Source: Neocallimastix lanati (nom. inval.) (Eukaryota; Neocallimastigomycota; Neocallimastigomycetes; Neocallimastigales; Neocallimastigaceae). Taken from it: DNA of 10,000 nucleotides. How positions within the stretch are numbered: position 1 is the stretch's first letter; every line of letters starts with the position of its first letter. The DNA is taken from the NCBI GenBank assembly GCA_016946835.1, contig JACVTC010000712.1:1-10000 (forward strand). Direction: 5' to 3'. The position numbers and the translations under genes are program-made. Shown here piece after piece: positions 1 to 8,784 of this stretch. The notes below the pieces were generated by a model. It was not told the origin of the DNA. It searched no databases and saw nothing but the letters and a program-made list of their open reading frames with translations.

Positions 1-123
1 ATATATATATATATATATTTTTTTTTTGTTCTATTTGTTAACTATAATAGTAATAATCTAATATTACACCAGTAAATTATATTATAATTAAAGGTTTTAA
101 ATATCAGTATGAAGGTTAAAGTA
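1..123. other. AT-rich left edge, no gene seen
   Basis: The window opens with an (AT)n run (1-18) and a short T tract, then about 95 bases of non-repetitive AT-rich sequence. A nine-codon reading (MKVKVTPKN, ATG near 109) runs into the duplicated segment and stops. I do not treat it as a gene. Confidence 0.5.
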
Positions 124-329
124 ACACCTAAAAATTAATTTTAATAGTTACAATGAGTGGTGGTGGTGGTTCAGTAAACATAAAATAATAGGTTATTAAC
201 TATTTAAAATTTTTAAATTAAGATAAATATTAAAAAATTATTTCATCTTAAATATATAATAAAATATTAATTGTTTTTTTTTTTTTTTTTTCATATGTAT
301 TGATAATTTTATTTTTTTTTTTTTAATAA
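124..329. repeat. Duplicated segment, copy 1
   Basis: This ~205-bp segment recurs nearly base for base at 471, an offset of 347 bases. In order it holds an acaccta start, a G-rich core (atgagtggtggtggtggttc at 153-172), an A/T stretch around tttcatctta, a T tract, catatgtattgataattt, a second T tract, and the start of a TAAAA array. The copies differ by a few bases and by tract length. The core begins with an ATG reading MSGGGGSVNIK and then stops in this copy. It could be the remains of a gene start or simply part of a satellite unit. Confidence 0.85.
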
Positions 330-470
330 AAAAATAAAATAAAATAAAATAAAATAAATTAAATTAAATAAAATAAAATAAAATAAAATAAAATAAAATA
401 AAATAAAATAAAATAAAATAAAATAAAATAAAATAAAATAAAATAAAATAAAATAAAATAAAATAAAATA
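330..470. repeat. (TAAAA)n minisatellite, first array
   Basis: About 140 bp of tandem TAAAA pentamers. The first few units are imperfect (taaattaaattaaat near 355-368) and the rest are perfect. The array separates the two copies of the duplicated segment, so array plus segment acts as a compound unit of about 347 bp. Confidence 0.9.
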
Positions 471-677
471 ACACCTAAAAATTATTTTTAATAGTTACAA
501 TGAGTGGTGGTGGTGGTTCAGTAAACATAAAAATAATAGGTTATTAACTATTTAAAATTTTTAAATTAAGATAAATATTAAAAAATTATTTCATCTTAAA
601 TATATAATAAAATACTAATTTTTTTTTTTTTTTTTCATATGTATTGATAATTTTTTTTTTTTTTTTTTTTAAGAAAA
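471..677. repeat. Duplicated segment, copy 2
   Basis: Second copy of the segment at 124-329, in the same orientation. One extra A after the G-rich core changes the short reading from its MSGGGGS start: it now runs four residues further to a TAA instead of stopping at once. The T tracts are longer than in copy 1. The next array follows directly, as in copy 1. Confidence 0.85.
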
Positions 678-1108
678 AAATAAAATAAAATAAAATAAAA
701 TAAAATAAAATAAAATAAAATAAAATAAAATAAAATAAAATAAAATAAAATAAAATAAAATAAAATAAAATAAAATAAAATAAAATAAAATAAAATAAAA
801 TAAAATAAAATAAAATAAAATAAAATAAAATAAAATAAAATAAAATAAAATAAATAAAATAAAATAAAATAAAATAAAATAAAATAAAATAAAATAAAAT
901 AAAATAAAATAAAATAAAATAAAATAAAATAAATAAAATAAAATAAAATAAAATAAAATAAAATAAAATAAAATAAAATAAAATAAAATAAAATAAAATA
1001 AAATAAAATAAAATAAAATAAAATAAAATAAAATAAAATAAAATAAAATAAAATAAAATAAAATAAAATAAAATAAAATAAAATAAAATAAAATAAAATA
1101 AAATAAAT
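678..1108. repeat. (TAAAA)n minisatellite, long array
   Basis: About 430 bp and roughly 85 tandem TAAAA units, almost perfect. Two units are 4-mers (taaa), at about 851 and 930. They lie 79 bases apart, which hints at an internal block duplication. On the minus strand the repeat (TTTTA)n has no stop in any frame and reads as a five-residue F-I-L-F-Y cycle, so any long open frame here is an artefact of the repeat. Confidence 0.95.
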
Positions 1109-1565
1109 TCTATTGTCAACAATAAACTTGAAAATTTTCTATTTAAACAATATAAAAGTGGGAAAAAAAAATATTATATCTTTTATTTATTCATTTATTT
1201 ATTTATATGAAATTTTTATATAATTTACATTGTATACATTTTATTTATTTAATAATTTTAATTTTCATAAATAATATTTTATTTGTATTATTTTTAATTA
1301 TTGATATATTATTTATTTAATATTTATGATCTTATAATACAAGAAGAGAGAAAAATGATAGTACAAAATATTTTATTTTTTTATTTTTTTTTATTTTTTT
1401 TACTTTTTTTATTTTTATTTTTTAATTTATTATTATTATTATTTATTATTATTATTATTATTTATTATTATTATAATTATTTGTTACTTACTAATATTAT
1501 TATTTATTTATTTATTTTTAATTGTTATATTTTATTTTATTTTTTTTTTTTTAGATAATTTTTTA

Positions 1566-1600
<35 letters not shown>

Positions 1601-1632
1601 TTTTCTTTCTTTATTAAATACTTATTTATTAA
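1109..1632. other. AT-rich spacer, no gene seen
   Basis: Simple sequence: T tracts, ATTT/ATT repeats (dense from about 1430 to 1485), an (AT)n run near 1568-1582 and a T tract just before the 3' end of the next gene. A plus-strand open frame here codes almost only F, L, I and Y, so I regard it as spurious. The stretch is downstream of the ankyrin gene ending at 1633 and would contain its 3' UTR and polyadenylation region. No single signal can be picked out because AATAAA-like words are everywhere. Confidence 0.6.
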
Positions 1633-3294
1633 TTAATAACAATATTGACAATAATCTTTCAAGAATTCAGAGAGATAAAGATTTAATTTTGGATCTCGAA
1701 TTTTACTTAAGCAGGTATCCACGATATCATCTTCTGCTCCTAAATCAATTAAGATATCAGCAATATCTTTAACCGATTCAAGACCTCTTGGATCAATATC
1801 ATATAATTTATCGACCATATCAATATTCCTATTCATAATGGCTGTCTTATACAGATTGAAATTGATTAATGATCTAACCTTAATAATAAGATATTCGGCC
1901 ATTTCATTATCATTATTATTAATAAGTTTTTCTATTAAAGGAGTATCTACTACGGCAGGGAAAGTATGCTCACCTGTTAATATATATTTAAGATTTTCCT
2001 TGTTCAGTTTATTGTTATCATAATAATAGTTGAGACAATTATACGAAATATTATTATTTTCCGGATCCACAAATTTATAATCTATCTCTGCTCCATTATC
2101 AATTAAAAATTCAGCACTCAAAAATTTATTATTACCGACAGCCGCCGTAAGTGGTGTCTTAAAACTATCCCCATCTTTTATGAAATAGTTAAAATTATGG
2201 TATTTTGCAAAAACAATTAAATACAATATCATGATTAGACCATTTTGATTATCAGGGGTATTTTCAATAGCATAAATTAATAAATCAAAATCACTAGTAT
2301 TTAATTCTTTAACTTCAATACAATGTTCCTCAACATAATCCGTTATTTTTTCTTTGGCACCTTCCTTAATTAGCATCTTAATATCCTCTCTGATTCTATC
2401 AATATTAGCGACGGTATAGGTATTGATAGTTTTATCATCGATGGTAAAACTTAAACTTCTATCTTTAATTTTTTGTACAAAATCATATTTTTTACCACTG
2501 TGATTGTTTCTATCATATGTTCCAAATAGTGAAAATAATTTTTGATAGTTTGTTTCATTTGGAATGTCCAATGAACCTACATTTTCCCCTTCTTGATTAT
2601 TATCATTATCGTAATGAAGAAGGGTACCAATTTTATTGTAGTCTTCTTTATCAATGGCTTCCATATAGAAATCATTTTCAACTTTTAATTTATTATTTTC
2701 TTCGTCCATTATTTCCCTTAATTTTTTTGTTGATAGGGGTTTTTTATTTTTATAAAGGTCGAGTAAACCTAAAATGAATAACTTATTATAGGTAGCATAT
2801 TTGAAAATTAATTTTATAATATCATCACTGAAATTATTAATTAGATAGGAATCAATATTTTTAACATTGAAACCATTATTTAATATATATTTTAAATTAT
2901 TTTTATTTAAAAAATTATTCGAATCTAAATAATATAAAATGTTTAAATAATTTAATTCGTAGTTTATATCTGCTCCATTCTGTATTAAGAGATCAGCAAT
3001 TCTAAATTTATTACTAGCAATAGCTGAAAAAAGAGGTGCCTTCATATCCAATAATTTAAAATCAACAGAATAATTTAAATTATCATATTGTTCAACAATA
3101 TATTTTACCATTTCATAAGAAGCATTATTTTCAATGGAAAAAATTAATATATCTTTTAAGTTGATAAGATCTTTTAACGTAATTCCATTTTTATCAAGAA
3201 AATCCTCAATTTCCTTTTTATTATTATTAACTATTAAATTATTGACATAATCTCTTTTTTCTTCAATTGTTTGATTCTGATTTGTATTTAGCAT
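1633..3294 (-). CDS. Two-module ankyrin-type protein (tandem paralogue 1)
   Basis: Uninterrupted 553-codon gene without visible introns. The start is the first ATG, in context AAAATG. The protein has two related modules, about residues 8-230 and 303-505, joined by a charged linker. Each opens with an I-x-IEN-type helix pair (51-69, 340-364), then one recognisable ankyrin repeat: APLFSAIASNKFRIADLL then IQNGADINY at 86-112, and TPLTAAVGNNKFLSAEFL then IDNGAEIDY at 380-406. Degenerate helical repeats follow (LNKNNLKYIL at 129-138, LNKENLKYIL at 430-439), then Y-x-x-AI near 210-214 and 482-486. Ankyrin repeats normally bind other proteins; no enzyme motif, signal peptide or membrane segment is visible, so a cytosolic or nuclear binding role is inferred. 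It is a paralogue of the gene at 4777-6450 on the same strand. Codon use is strongly A/T but far less extreme than the flanks. Partner and function are unknown. Confidence 0.88.
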   Translation of the reverse strand: MLNTNQNQTIEEKRDYVNNLIVNNNKKEIEDFLDKNGITLKDLINLKDILIFSIENNASYEMVKYIVEQYDNLNYSVDFKLLDMKAPLFSAIASNKFRIADLLIQNGADINYELNYLNILYYLDSNNFLNKNNLKYILNNGFNVKNIDSYLINNFSDDIIKLIFKYATYNKLFILGLLDLYKNKKPLSTKKLREIMDEENNKLKVENDFYMEAIDKEDYNKIGTLLHYDNDNNQEGENVGSLDIPNETNYQKLFSLFGTYDRNNHSGKKYDFVQKIKDRSLSFTIDDKTINTYTVANIDRIREDIKMLIKEGAKEKITDYVEEHCIEVKELNTSDFDLLIYAIENTPDNQNGLIMILYLIVFAKYHNFNYFIKDGDSFKTPLTAAVGNNKFLSAEFLIDNGAEIDYKFVDPENNNISYNCLNYYYDNNKLNKENLKYILTGEHTFPAVVDTPLIEKLINNNDNEMAEYLIIKVRSLINFNLYKTAIMNRNIDMVDKLYDIDPRGLESVKDIADILIDLGAEDDIVDTCLSKIRDPKLNLYLSEFLKDYCQYCY

Positions 3295-4210
3295 TTTACT
3301 TATAAATGAAATTTATAAAAATAAATAAATTTGTTCTTATTAATAATAGTATTATTATCTTTAATAATTAATTATTTTTCAAAAATTAATTCAATTTTAT
3401 TATTTTTTTCTTTTATTTTTTTTTTTTTATTTATACTTTTATTTTATTTATTTTTATTATATAACATTTTAAAGTATAATTTTTAAAATAATAATATTAT
3501 ATTCTTTTATTATTATCGTTTTGTTCAATTAAAATTTCAATTAATTTTAATTATTATTATACAATATCATATAATATTTTATACTTTTTTTTTATTTTAT
3601 TATTATTATTTATTTATTTATTTATTTATTTTCAATATATATATAATTTTATCATTAATATTATTATTTTTTTAAGTGGTTTAGTTAAAAAAATTTGTTT
3701 TTATCTCTACTTTTATTACTTTAAGAATTTATTTATTCATTTATTATATATTTATAAATATTATATATTTAAAAAAATAAAAAAAAAAAAATATTTTAAA
3801 TAAATCATTTAATACTTATTAAACTTTTAAAATTAATAAAATAATTTTTGTATAACATAAGAATTAAATTTTTTTTTTTGCCTTAAATTTTTTACTTTTA
3901 TAATAAATAAAGTTAAATTTATTAGTAAAAAAATTTAAAAAAATAAAAAAAAAATAAAAAAAACTGAAAAACTGAAAAACGGTTACAACAACAACAATAA
4001 AAAAAAAAAACGATGATTTATTTATTCATTCACTCATTTATTTTTATATTTATTTATTATATTATATTATATCATTATTGATAAATTTATTATATTTCTT
4101 TTTAAAATATAAAAAAAATATATAATTATTGATTTTACTTTCATATTGAAGAAGTTTTTTAATTTAAAAAGAATTTTTTTTATATATAATAGAATGATGT
4201 TATGAATATC

Positions 4211-4264
4211 TATTATTATTATTATTATTATTATTACTATTATTATTACTATTATTATTATTAT
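4211..4264. repeat. (ATT)n microsatellite
   Basis: About 18 tandem ATT units with two ACT variants. Similar shorter ATT tracts occur near 4628-4653 and 6694-6729. Confidence 0.85.
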
Positions 4265-4312
4265 TTGTTTGTTGCTGAATATTTATTTATTTATTAAAGA
4301 ATTATTATTAAC

Positions 4313-4314
<2 letters not shown>

Positions 4315-4357
<43 letters not shown>
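4315..4357. repeat. 43-base T homopolymer
   Basis: An unbroken run of 43 T, the longest homopolymer in the window. A second run of 23 T lies at 4546-4568. In the spacer between the two minus-strand genes, these read as poly(A) on the coding strand. Their exact length is likely to vary and is error-prone in sequencing. Confidence 0.9.
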
Positions 4358-4360
<3 letters not shown>

Positions 4361-4535
4361 TTTACTTAATTTTTATTTTTATTTACATTGAATTATTTAT
4401 TATTTATTAATTATTTATATAATCTTTTAGATTTATATAAATATTATTATTAGGATAGTAAGGCATTATCTTAGGATATTTTCGGAAGATATAGATATAT
4501 ATATTTTTATAATATATATTTAAATATTACTGTTT

Positions 4536-4569
<34 letters not shown>

Positions 4570-4623
4570 ATATCCTTTATACATATATATATTATTTATT
4601 ATTTATTTATTATTTTTTACTTA

Positions 4624-4655
<32 letters not shown>

Positions 4656-4776
4656 TTTTTTTTTTTAATTTTTATTTTACTTTCATTTGAACTGTTTTAT
4701 ATTTACTTATTATAATATATCTTAATTTTTTTTTTTTTTTTTTTTCGTTCATATTTCCAAATTTTCATGATGAGCT

Positions 4777-6450
4777 TTAACCTACTCTTGATTCAGCTAT
4801 TAAAAGTAATGAAAAGAATAACATCTTTAATTCAGATTTTAAATTTTCATTTTTAACATTATTCATTAAATAAACCATTAAATCTTGATTATGCAAATTA
4901 ATATATATGTTTCCTAGTTTATTATTTTTTAAAGGTTCACCTCTTTCATCAAGCTCATACAAAATATCCAACAATTCAGGATTTGCTGTTAGCATAGCAT
5001 GTTTATACCAATCATCTTGAATTGGTAAGGAAGTATATTCAATAATATGTTTTGTAATTTCATTTTTAGAAGAATCAATAAGTTTAGTAATAAGTGAGGA
5101 ATCAACCGCCATATTCTTTAAATTTGAGCATGAACTTATATATTTGAAGGTATCCTTATCTAAACAATCATGTTTGAATAAATAATTAATAATATCATTA
5201 TTATAGTTGTTGTTATAATATTTCATCAAATGATAATTAACATTGGCTCCATTTTTAATTATGTAGTCAGCTACTTCAAATCTTTTATGACAAATTGTTG
5301 AAGTAAATGGTGTTTTGAAATCATTACCTTCATATATACAAAAATTAAAGTTATTATACTGAGCTAACTTCGTAAGATACTGTATTATTTCTAAGGAGGC
5401 ATTATTTTCAATGGCAAAAATCACTAAATCAAAAGTTTCAGAATTCAATTCTCTCATTGGAAGTTTATTATCAACAACATAAGTTTCTAAATCTGATTTA
5501 ATATTTCTTTTAATTAGCTTCTTTATTTTTTTTCTTTTACCATCGATATCTTCAATAGCTAATTCATTTAAAATTTTAGGATTAACTTTAATATTAATAG
5601 ACTTCTTTTTTATTTTGTCTAATAACTTTTGTTTTCTTGCAGTATGATTTTTCTTATCATAACTTTCTAATAATGAAACTAATTTTAAGAAATTGGAATC
5701 ACTATCTTTCTTTTCATGTTTAAGTAGTGTTTCAATTTTACTATATTTTTCTTTACGAATGGCTTCCATATACCAATTATTTTTAATTTCAATTTTACTT
5801 CTTTCTTTTTCAATAATTTTTGCAAATTGTTGAGTGGTAAATGCCTTTTTATCCTTGTAAATATTAAGTAAATTTATAATAAAATCATTATTAAAAACAT
5901 AGAATTCAAAGATGATATCTACAAATTCATTACTTAAATTGTTTATTAAATAAGAATCAATATTCTTTACATCAAAACCATTCTCTAATATAAATTTTAA
6001 TTGATTTTTATTTAATACTTGTTGAGAATTTAGGAAACTTAATATATTAACAGAATTAATTTTATAGTTGATATTTGCACCATGTTTTAATAATATATTG
6101 GCAATTTCAAAATTGCCTTTAAAATACACATCCATATCAAGTGATTTTAAATCACCATTGCAAAAAGCAGCAAGAAGAGGGGTAGTTGTACCATATACAG
6201 GGGCTGTAGTAGTAAAATTTAAATTTTTGTATTTACAATTCTCAATAATAAATTGTACCATTTCAGGATTACAATTATGGTCAATGGAGTATATTAATAA
6301 ATCATTCAATTTTAAATATAAAAGTTCATCTAAGGTTCTTACTCTGTTTTTTCTAAGATAACTTCTAATTCCATATATATCATTGTTACTAATTAATTGA
6401 TAAACATCTCTCTGTTTAACTTCATATTCTAAATTGCTATCTTGAACCAT
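4777..6450 (-). CDS. Two-module ankyrin-type protein (tandem paralogue 2)
   Basis: Uninterrupted 557-codon gene starting at the first ATG (context AAAAATGG, favourable for eukaryotic initiation). It aligns with the protein at 1633-3294 over its whole length. Shared landmarks are VKNIDSYLINN (161-171), the Y-x-x-K-K turn near 198-202, YMEAI (227-231), a linker with LxSLxxxYDxxNH (256-269) and a second module from about 335. Ankyrin-like repeats lie at about 90-129 (ending LLKHGANINY) and 380-406 (IIKNGANVNY). The first repeat is stretched by 13 residues (about 98-110) relative to the paralogue; see 6117-6155. The linker is lysine-rich (KKKSIN near 281-286, KRKKIKKLIKR at 305-315), which could help nuclear or nucleic-acid contact, though that is speculation. 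The last residues (FFSLLLIAESRVG) are hydrophobic and unlike the paralogue's end. No catalytic motif is seen; a protein-binding role is inferred from the fold alone. Confidence 0.88.
   Translation of the reverse strand: MVQDSNLEYEVKQRDVYQLISNNDIYGIRSYLRKNRVRTLDELLYLKLNDLLIYSIDHNCNPEMVQFIIENCKYKNLNFTTTAPVYGTTTPLLAAFCNGDLKSLDMDVYFKGNFEIANILLKHGANINYKINSVNILSFLNSQQVLNKNQLKFILENGFDVKNIDSYLINNLSNEFVDIIFEFYVFNNDFIINLLNIYKDKKAFTTQQFAKIIEKERSKIEIKNNWYMEAIRKEKYSKIETLLKHEKKDSDSNFLKLVSLLESYDKKNHTARKQKLLDKIKKKSINIKVNPKILNELAIEDIDGKRKKIKKLIKRNIKSDLETYVVDNKLPMRELNSETFDLVIFAIENNASLEIIQYLTKLAQYNNFNFCIYEGNDFKTPFTSTICHKRFEVADYIIKNGANVNYHLMKYYNNNYNNDIINYLFKHDCLDKDTFKYISSCSNLKNMAVDSSLITKLIDSSKNEITKHIIEYTSLPIQDDWYKHAMLTANPELLDILYELDERGEPLKNNKLGNIYINLHNQDLMVYLMNNVKNENLKSELKMLFFSLLLIAESRVG
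6117..6155 (-). other. 39-nt in-frame GT...AG segment (insertion or tiny intron)
   Basis: On the coding strand this stretch begins GTGATT and ends TTTTAAAG. It codes exactly the 13 extra residues that break the first ankyrin repeat of the 557-aa protein. Leaving it out keeps the frame and restores the helix spacing seen in the paralogue (CNGNFEIA beside ASNKFRIA). It starts with a near-palindrome (gtgatttaaaatcac). A 39-nt intron would be unusually short and I see no clear branch site, so a coding insertion is equally possible. Confidence 0.4.
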
Positions 6451-6692
6451 TTTTGATAATATAATTTCAAATATTTATCGTAAAAAAAAAAAAGAAAAAA
6501 AAAAAAAAGGAGGGGAAATAATAAATAAATAGAATAAAATAAATTAAAATAAAAATAAAAATAAAAATAAAAAAAAATTGAGTTTAATTATTACTTTTTA
6601 TTATTATTTTTATTTATTTATTATATATATTTATCTTTTTTATTTTATTTCAATTAATTTTCTATCTTTATTTTTTATTATATATATATATA

Positions 6693-6729
<37 letters not shown>

Positions 6730-7450
6730 GTGGTTTTGTTTTAAAATAAAATAAAATAAATAAAAAAAAAAAAATTTGTTAAATTAATAATTAAAATAAA
6801 TATATAAATATTTATTAGATATTAGTATATAAATAATATATAAATAAATAAATAATAATATATTAAACTTTTATTATGATTTAAATAAGTTATTTTTAAA
6901 TTTTTTATTATTTTTAAATTATAATTGTACTACCAAGAGATTTTAAAAATTTTTTCTAATTCAAAATTAAAATTTATAAATGCTTTTTGAAAGATAAAAA
7001 AAAAAAAAAAATAAAAGAAAAAATTAAATTTTTTTTATTGATTTTTTAAAATTTAATTATTATTTAATTTTTCAATATATTTATATTCATATATTTCAAT
7101 TTGTTAATATTTCATATTTCTTTTATAAAATAATTTATATTATACTTTATATTTAAATTTAAAAAAAGTATCTATGAATTAGTATTTAAAAATTAATTTT
7201 TTTTTTTTTTTTTCGAATTAGTAACTTCAAAAAAAAAAAAAAAAGTTATTACATTTTCTTAACATCTATACATAATTTTTAAATTTTATATAGTAATTTA
7301 ATAATATTTTATTTTTTTTTTTTAAGACTAGGAAGCTATTTTATTAAATATTAATATACTGTATACATTATAAATGAAGGAATATATTATATATTAAGGG
7401 AAAAAAAAGAAAAAAGATTATATAAAAAATATTAAAAATAAACTTTAATA
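6451..7450. other. 1-kb AT-rich upstream region, no gene seen
   Basis: This is upstream of the minus-strand gene starting at 6450 and should contain its promoter and 5' UTR. The only GC-bearing tract near the start is aaggaggggaaa at about 6507-6518, which is a CT-rich tract on the coding strand about 60 bases before the ATG. A promoter-element role is possible but unproven. The rest is ATT repeats (6694-6729), T and A tracts (for example T at 7197-7213 facing A at 7230-7244) and plain AT-rich DNA. No open frame of believable composition was found. Confidence 0.55.
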
Positions 7451-7521
7451 AAAAAATAAAGTTGATTAATATAATAAAAGTAAAGAGAAAATTTACTTTT
7501 ATTATATTAACTTTATTTTTT
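7451..7521. repeat. Long hairpin, first of a pair
   Basis: A perfect 19-bp inverted repeat (7466-7484 with 7492-7510) flanks the 7-base loop gagaaaa. Beyond a 4-base bulge (ttga, 7462-7465) the pairing continues for 11 bp (7451-7461 with 7511-7521), giving about 30 bp of stem. The sequence is AT-rich, but the match is far longer than the surrounding simple repeats give. It lies just beyond the C-terminal end of the transposase relic. Confidence 0.8.
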
Positions 7522-7557
7522 AAAATTACTTTAAAGAGAAAATTTAAAAGTAATTTT
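7522..7557. repeat. Second hairpin with the same loop
   Basis: The arms at 7522-7535 and 7543-7557 pair over 14 bp with one bulged base, around the same 7-base loop gagaaaa as the hairpin immediately to the left. The shared core is taaagagaaaattta in both. The two hairpins abut, so the pair looks like a tandem duplicate or a paired structural element. Confidence 0.75.
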
Positions 7558-8515
7558 GGTATTATAAAATTAATCAAGAACATTTCCACTAAAAATATTT
7601 AATAAAATAAAACAAAGAAGTAACTTCTATAAAGTGTGGTGATCACTAAACTCTCTCTTGAATCAAGAGAATTATTATCAGGAGATTTAATTTCTATTGA
7701 TTCATTGTGTGAAGAACGAATATTATTATTTGTGTTAAGAGGTACTAAGAGGACTAGTAATAAAAGTTCTTCTTTGCTAATGGGTTCGACGTTGACTCTC
7801 TTGGTTGTGAAGGGCTTTTTACTATACCAATCGAAGAGTAACTCAAGAGAGCTATTAATAACTGGTATAGTGTTGATAAGGTAATCGGTGAGGCTAACTA
7901 TATATAGAATATTAGACTAAGAACTCTTTTAAAAGATGCTCTTTTAAATGTCTTTGTTTCCCAGTATTAAATTGTATATCATCTAAAGTTTAGATTCCAT
8001 CAAGAAGAACCATAAAAACGTATTCATTAATTTGCATTTCAAAATATAAAATAGATGAATAGGAAGAAAATAAAAGTTAATTTCCTTATTTTACTTCCAA
8101 ATAAAATAAAAAGGGTCATTGATGAAATCTAATGATTTCGATTTAATATTAGAAAAAGTGGAACATTCAAATATCTAGTGAATAATAAATGACTGATTAC
8201 CTTTACTACAACACAATATTTGAGATAATTTTCTGTTACTCGACCACTTCTGAAACAATAGTTATATTGTACTTATATCCATCATCTTAAGCTTATTATC
8301 TAATTACATCCTAGACAAAGCTTAATGTATTTACAACTAAGATTGAATAAAATTCTTGAATGAATGAATTTAGATTTATCTTAGTTAGTACCTTATCTTG
8401 TAGCAATATCAGACTAATATACTTCAATAACATAATTAAATTTTTTGATATTTTTTTACTTGATTTTTCTATAAAAAGTATGAAATTCTTTAACCCCATG
8501 AATATTTACCTATTG
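7545..8515 (-). pseudogene. Decayed piggyBac-type (DDE_Tnp_1_7) transposase, relic A
   Basis: Read on the minus strand, this island carries pieces in the order expected for a piggyBac-family transposase. They are MGL...ISKN and LLKYIS (8499 down to about 8410), QDKVLTKINLNSFI with LSFV then DVIR (to 8299), GYKYN (8266-8280), LLDGI...DDIQFNTGKQRHLKEHLL (7921-8007), and WYSKKPFTTKRVNVEP followed by IEIKSPDN and LYRSYF (7617-7832). Intact members cut and paste DNA at TTAA using three aspartates in an RNase H-like fold. Here more than a dozen stops and at least one frame shift (near 7900-7920) break the frame, and the F-K-G-R motif after the first aspartate is lost. The last open stretch (LINTIP to YRSYF) is about 100 codons. 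The N-terminal part is not recognisable and the far C-terminus fades out near 7545. Family naming is by motif order from memory. Confidence 0.68.
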
Positions 8516-8784
8516 TAGGAATGTCTTTAATTTATTTTAGTAAGGTAAATAAAAAAATTAATTTCAATCGATAACAAAATAAAAATAAAAGTAAAAAATA
8601 TTAAAAAATATTAAAATGTGTTAAAAAAAAAAAGGTAAAAAAAAAAATAAAAAAAATATTTTTAAAAAAAGAAAAAATTTTAAAAAAAATTTTTTTGACT
8701 TCATATAAAGCAGCACAAAAATACTAATGAAGTCAAAATAATTTATACGTTACTATAGGGTAAGAACAATAAATAGAAAAAAAA
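8516..8784. other. Spacer between the two transposase relics
   Basis: AT-rich sequence with A-rich and T-rich tracts (about 8570-8690), then a more varied patch carrying the hairpin at 8693-8738. No coding signal seen. It could hold the ends of one or both transposons, but I found no terminal inverted repeat or TTAA pair that I could tie to either relic. Confidence 0.5.
8693..8738. repeat. Perfect 12-bp inverted repeat
   Basis: ttttgacttcat at 8693-8704 is matched exactly by atgaagtcaaaa at 8727-8738, around a 22-base interval containing cagcac. The arms include G/C bases and are not a product of simple AT repeats. Its place between two transposase relics suggests a transposon end or a small foldback remnant. 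A transcription stop or small structured RNA is an untested alternative. Confidence 0.8.

Larger units (their letters stand above)
3295..4776. other. 1.5-kb AT-rich spacer between the ankyrin paralogues
   Basis: This spacer holds the upstream region of the gene ending at 3294 and the 3' region of the gene whose stop is at 4777. It is nearly all A/T: ATTT and ATT repeats, T and A tracts, and no supportable open frame. Two patches have more varied sequence: about 3961-4015 (actgaaaa repeated twice, then ggttacaacaacaacaat) and about 4450-4495 (ttaggatagt and ttaggatatt). Either could be untranslated or regulatory sequence, but I cannot name a signal in them. Confidence 0.6.

Noticed and set aside
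586-1122. 178-codon minus-strand open frame
   Set aside because: It is the TTTTA pentamer repeat read as an endless F-I-L-F-Y cycle. The repeat has no stop on that strand in any frame, so openness carries no coding information.
1301-1558. 85-codon plus-strand open frame
   Set aside because: Almost only F, L, I and Y from T-rich simple sequence, with no family resemblance and normal AT-spacer composition.
1838-2023. Plus-strand open frames inside the ankyrin genes (also 2517-2777 and 6068-6361)
   Set aside because: Antisense shadows of long minus-strand genes that have clear protein homology to each other.
7197-7244. Facing T and A tracts as a terminator or transposon end
   Set aside because: Such T/A pairs occur throughout the spacers here (also near 9439-9462 and 9713-9742), so this one is not distinctive.
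7368-7589. 73-codon minus-strand open frame
   Set aside because: It has no ATG start (GTG). Its first residues continue the transposase relic after a stop, and the rest is hydrophobic translation of hairpin and AT-rich DNA.
7636-7884. 82-codon plus-strand open frame with ATG
   Set aside because: The opposite strand carries transposase-like blocks in the right order (WYSKKPF, VEP, LYRSYF), so this frame is antisense to the relic.
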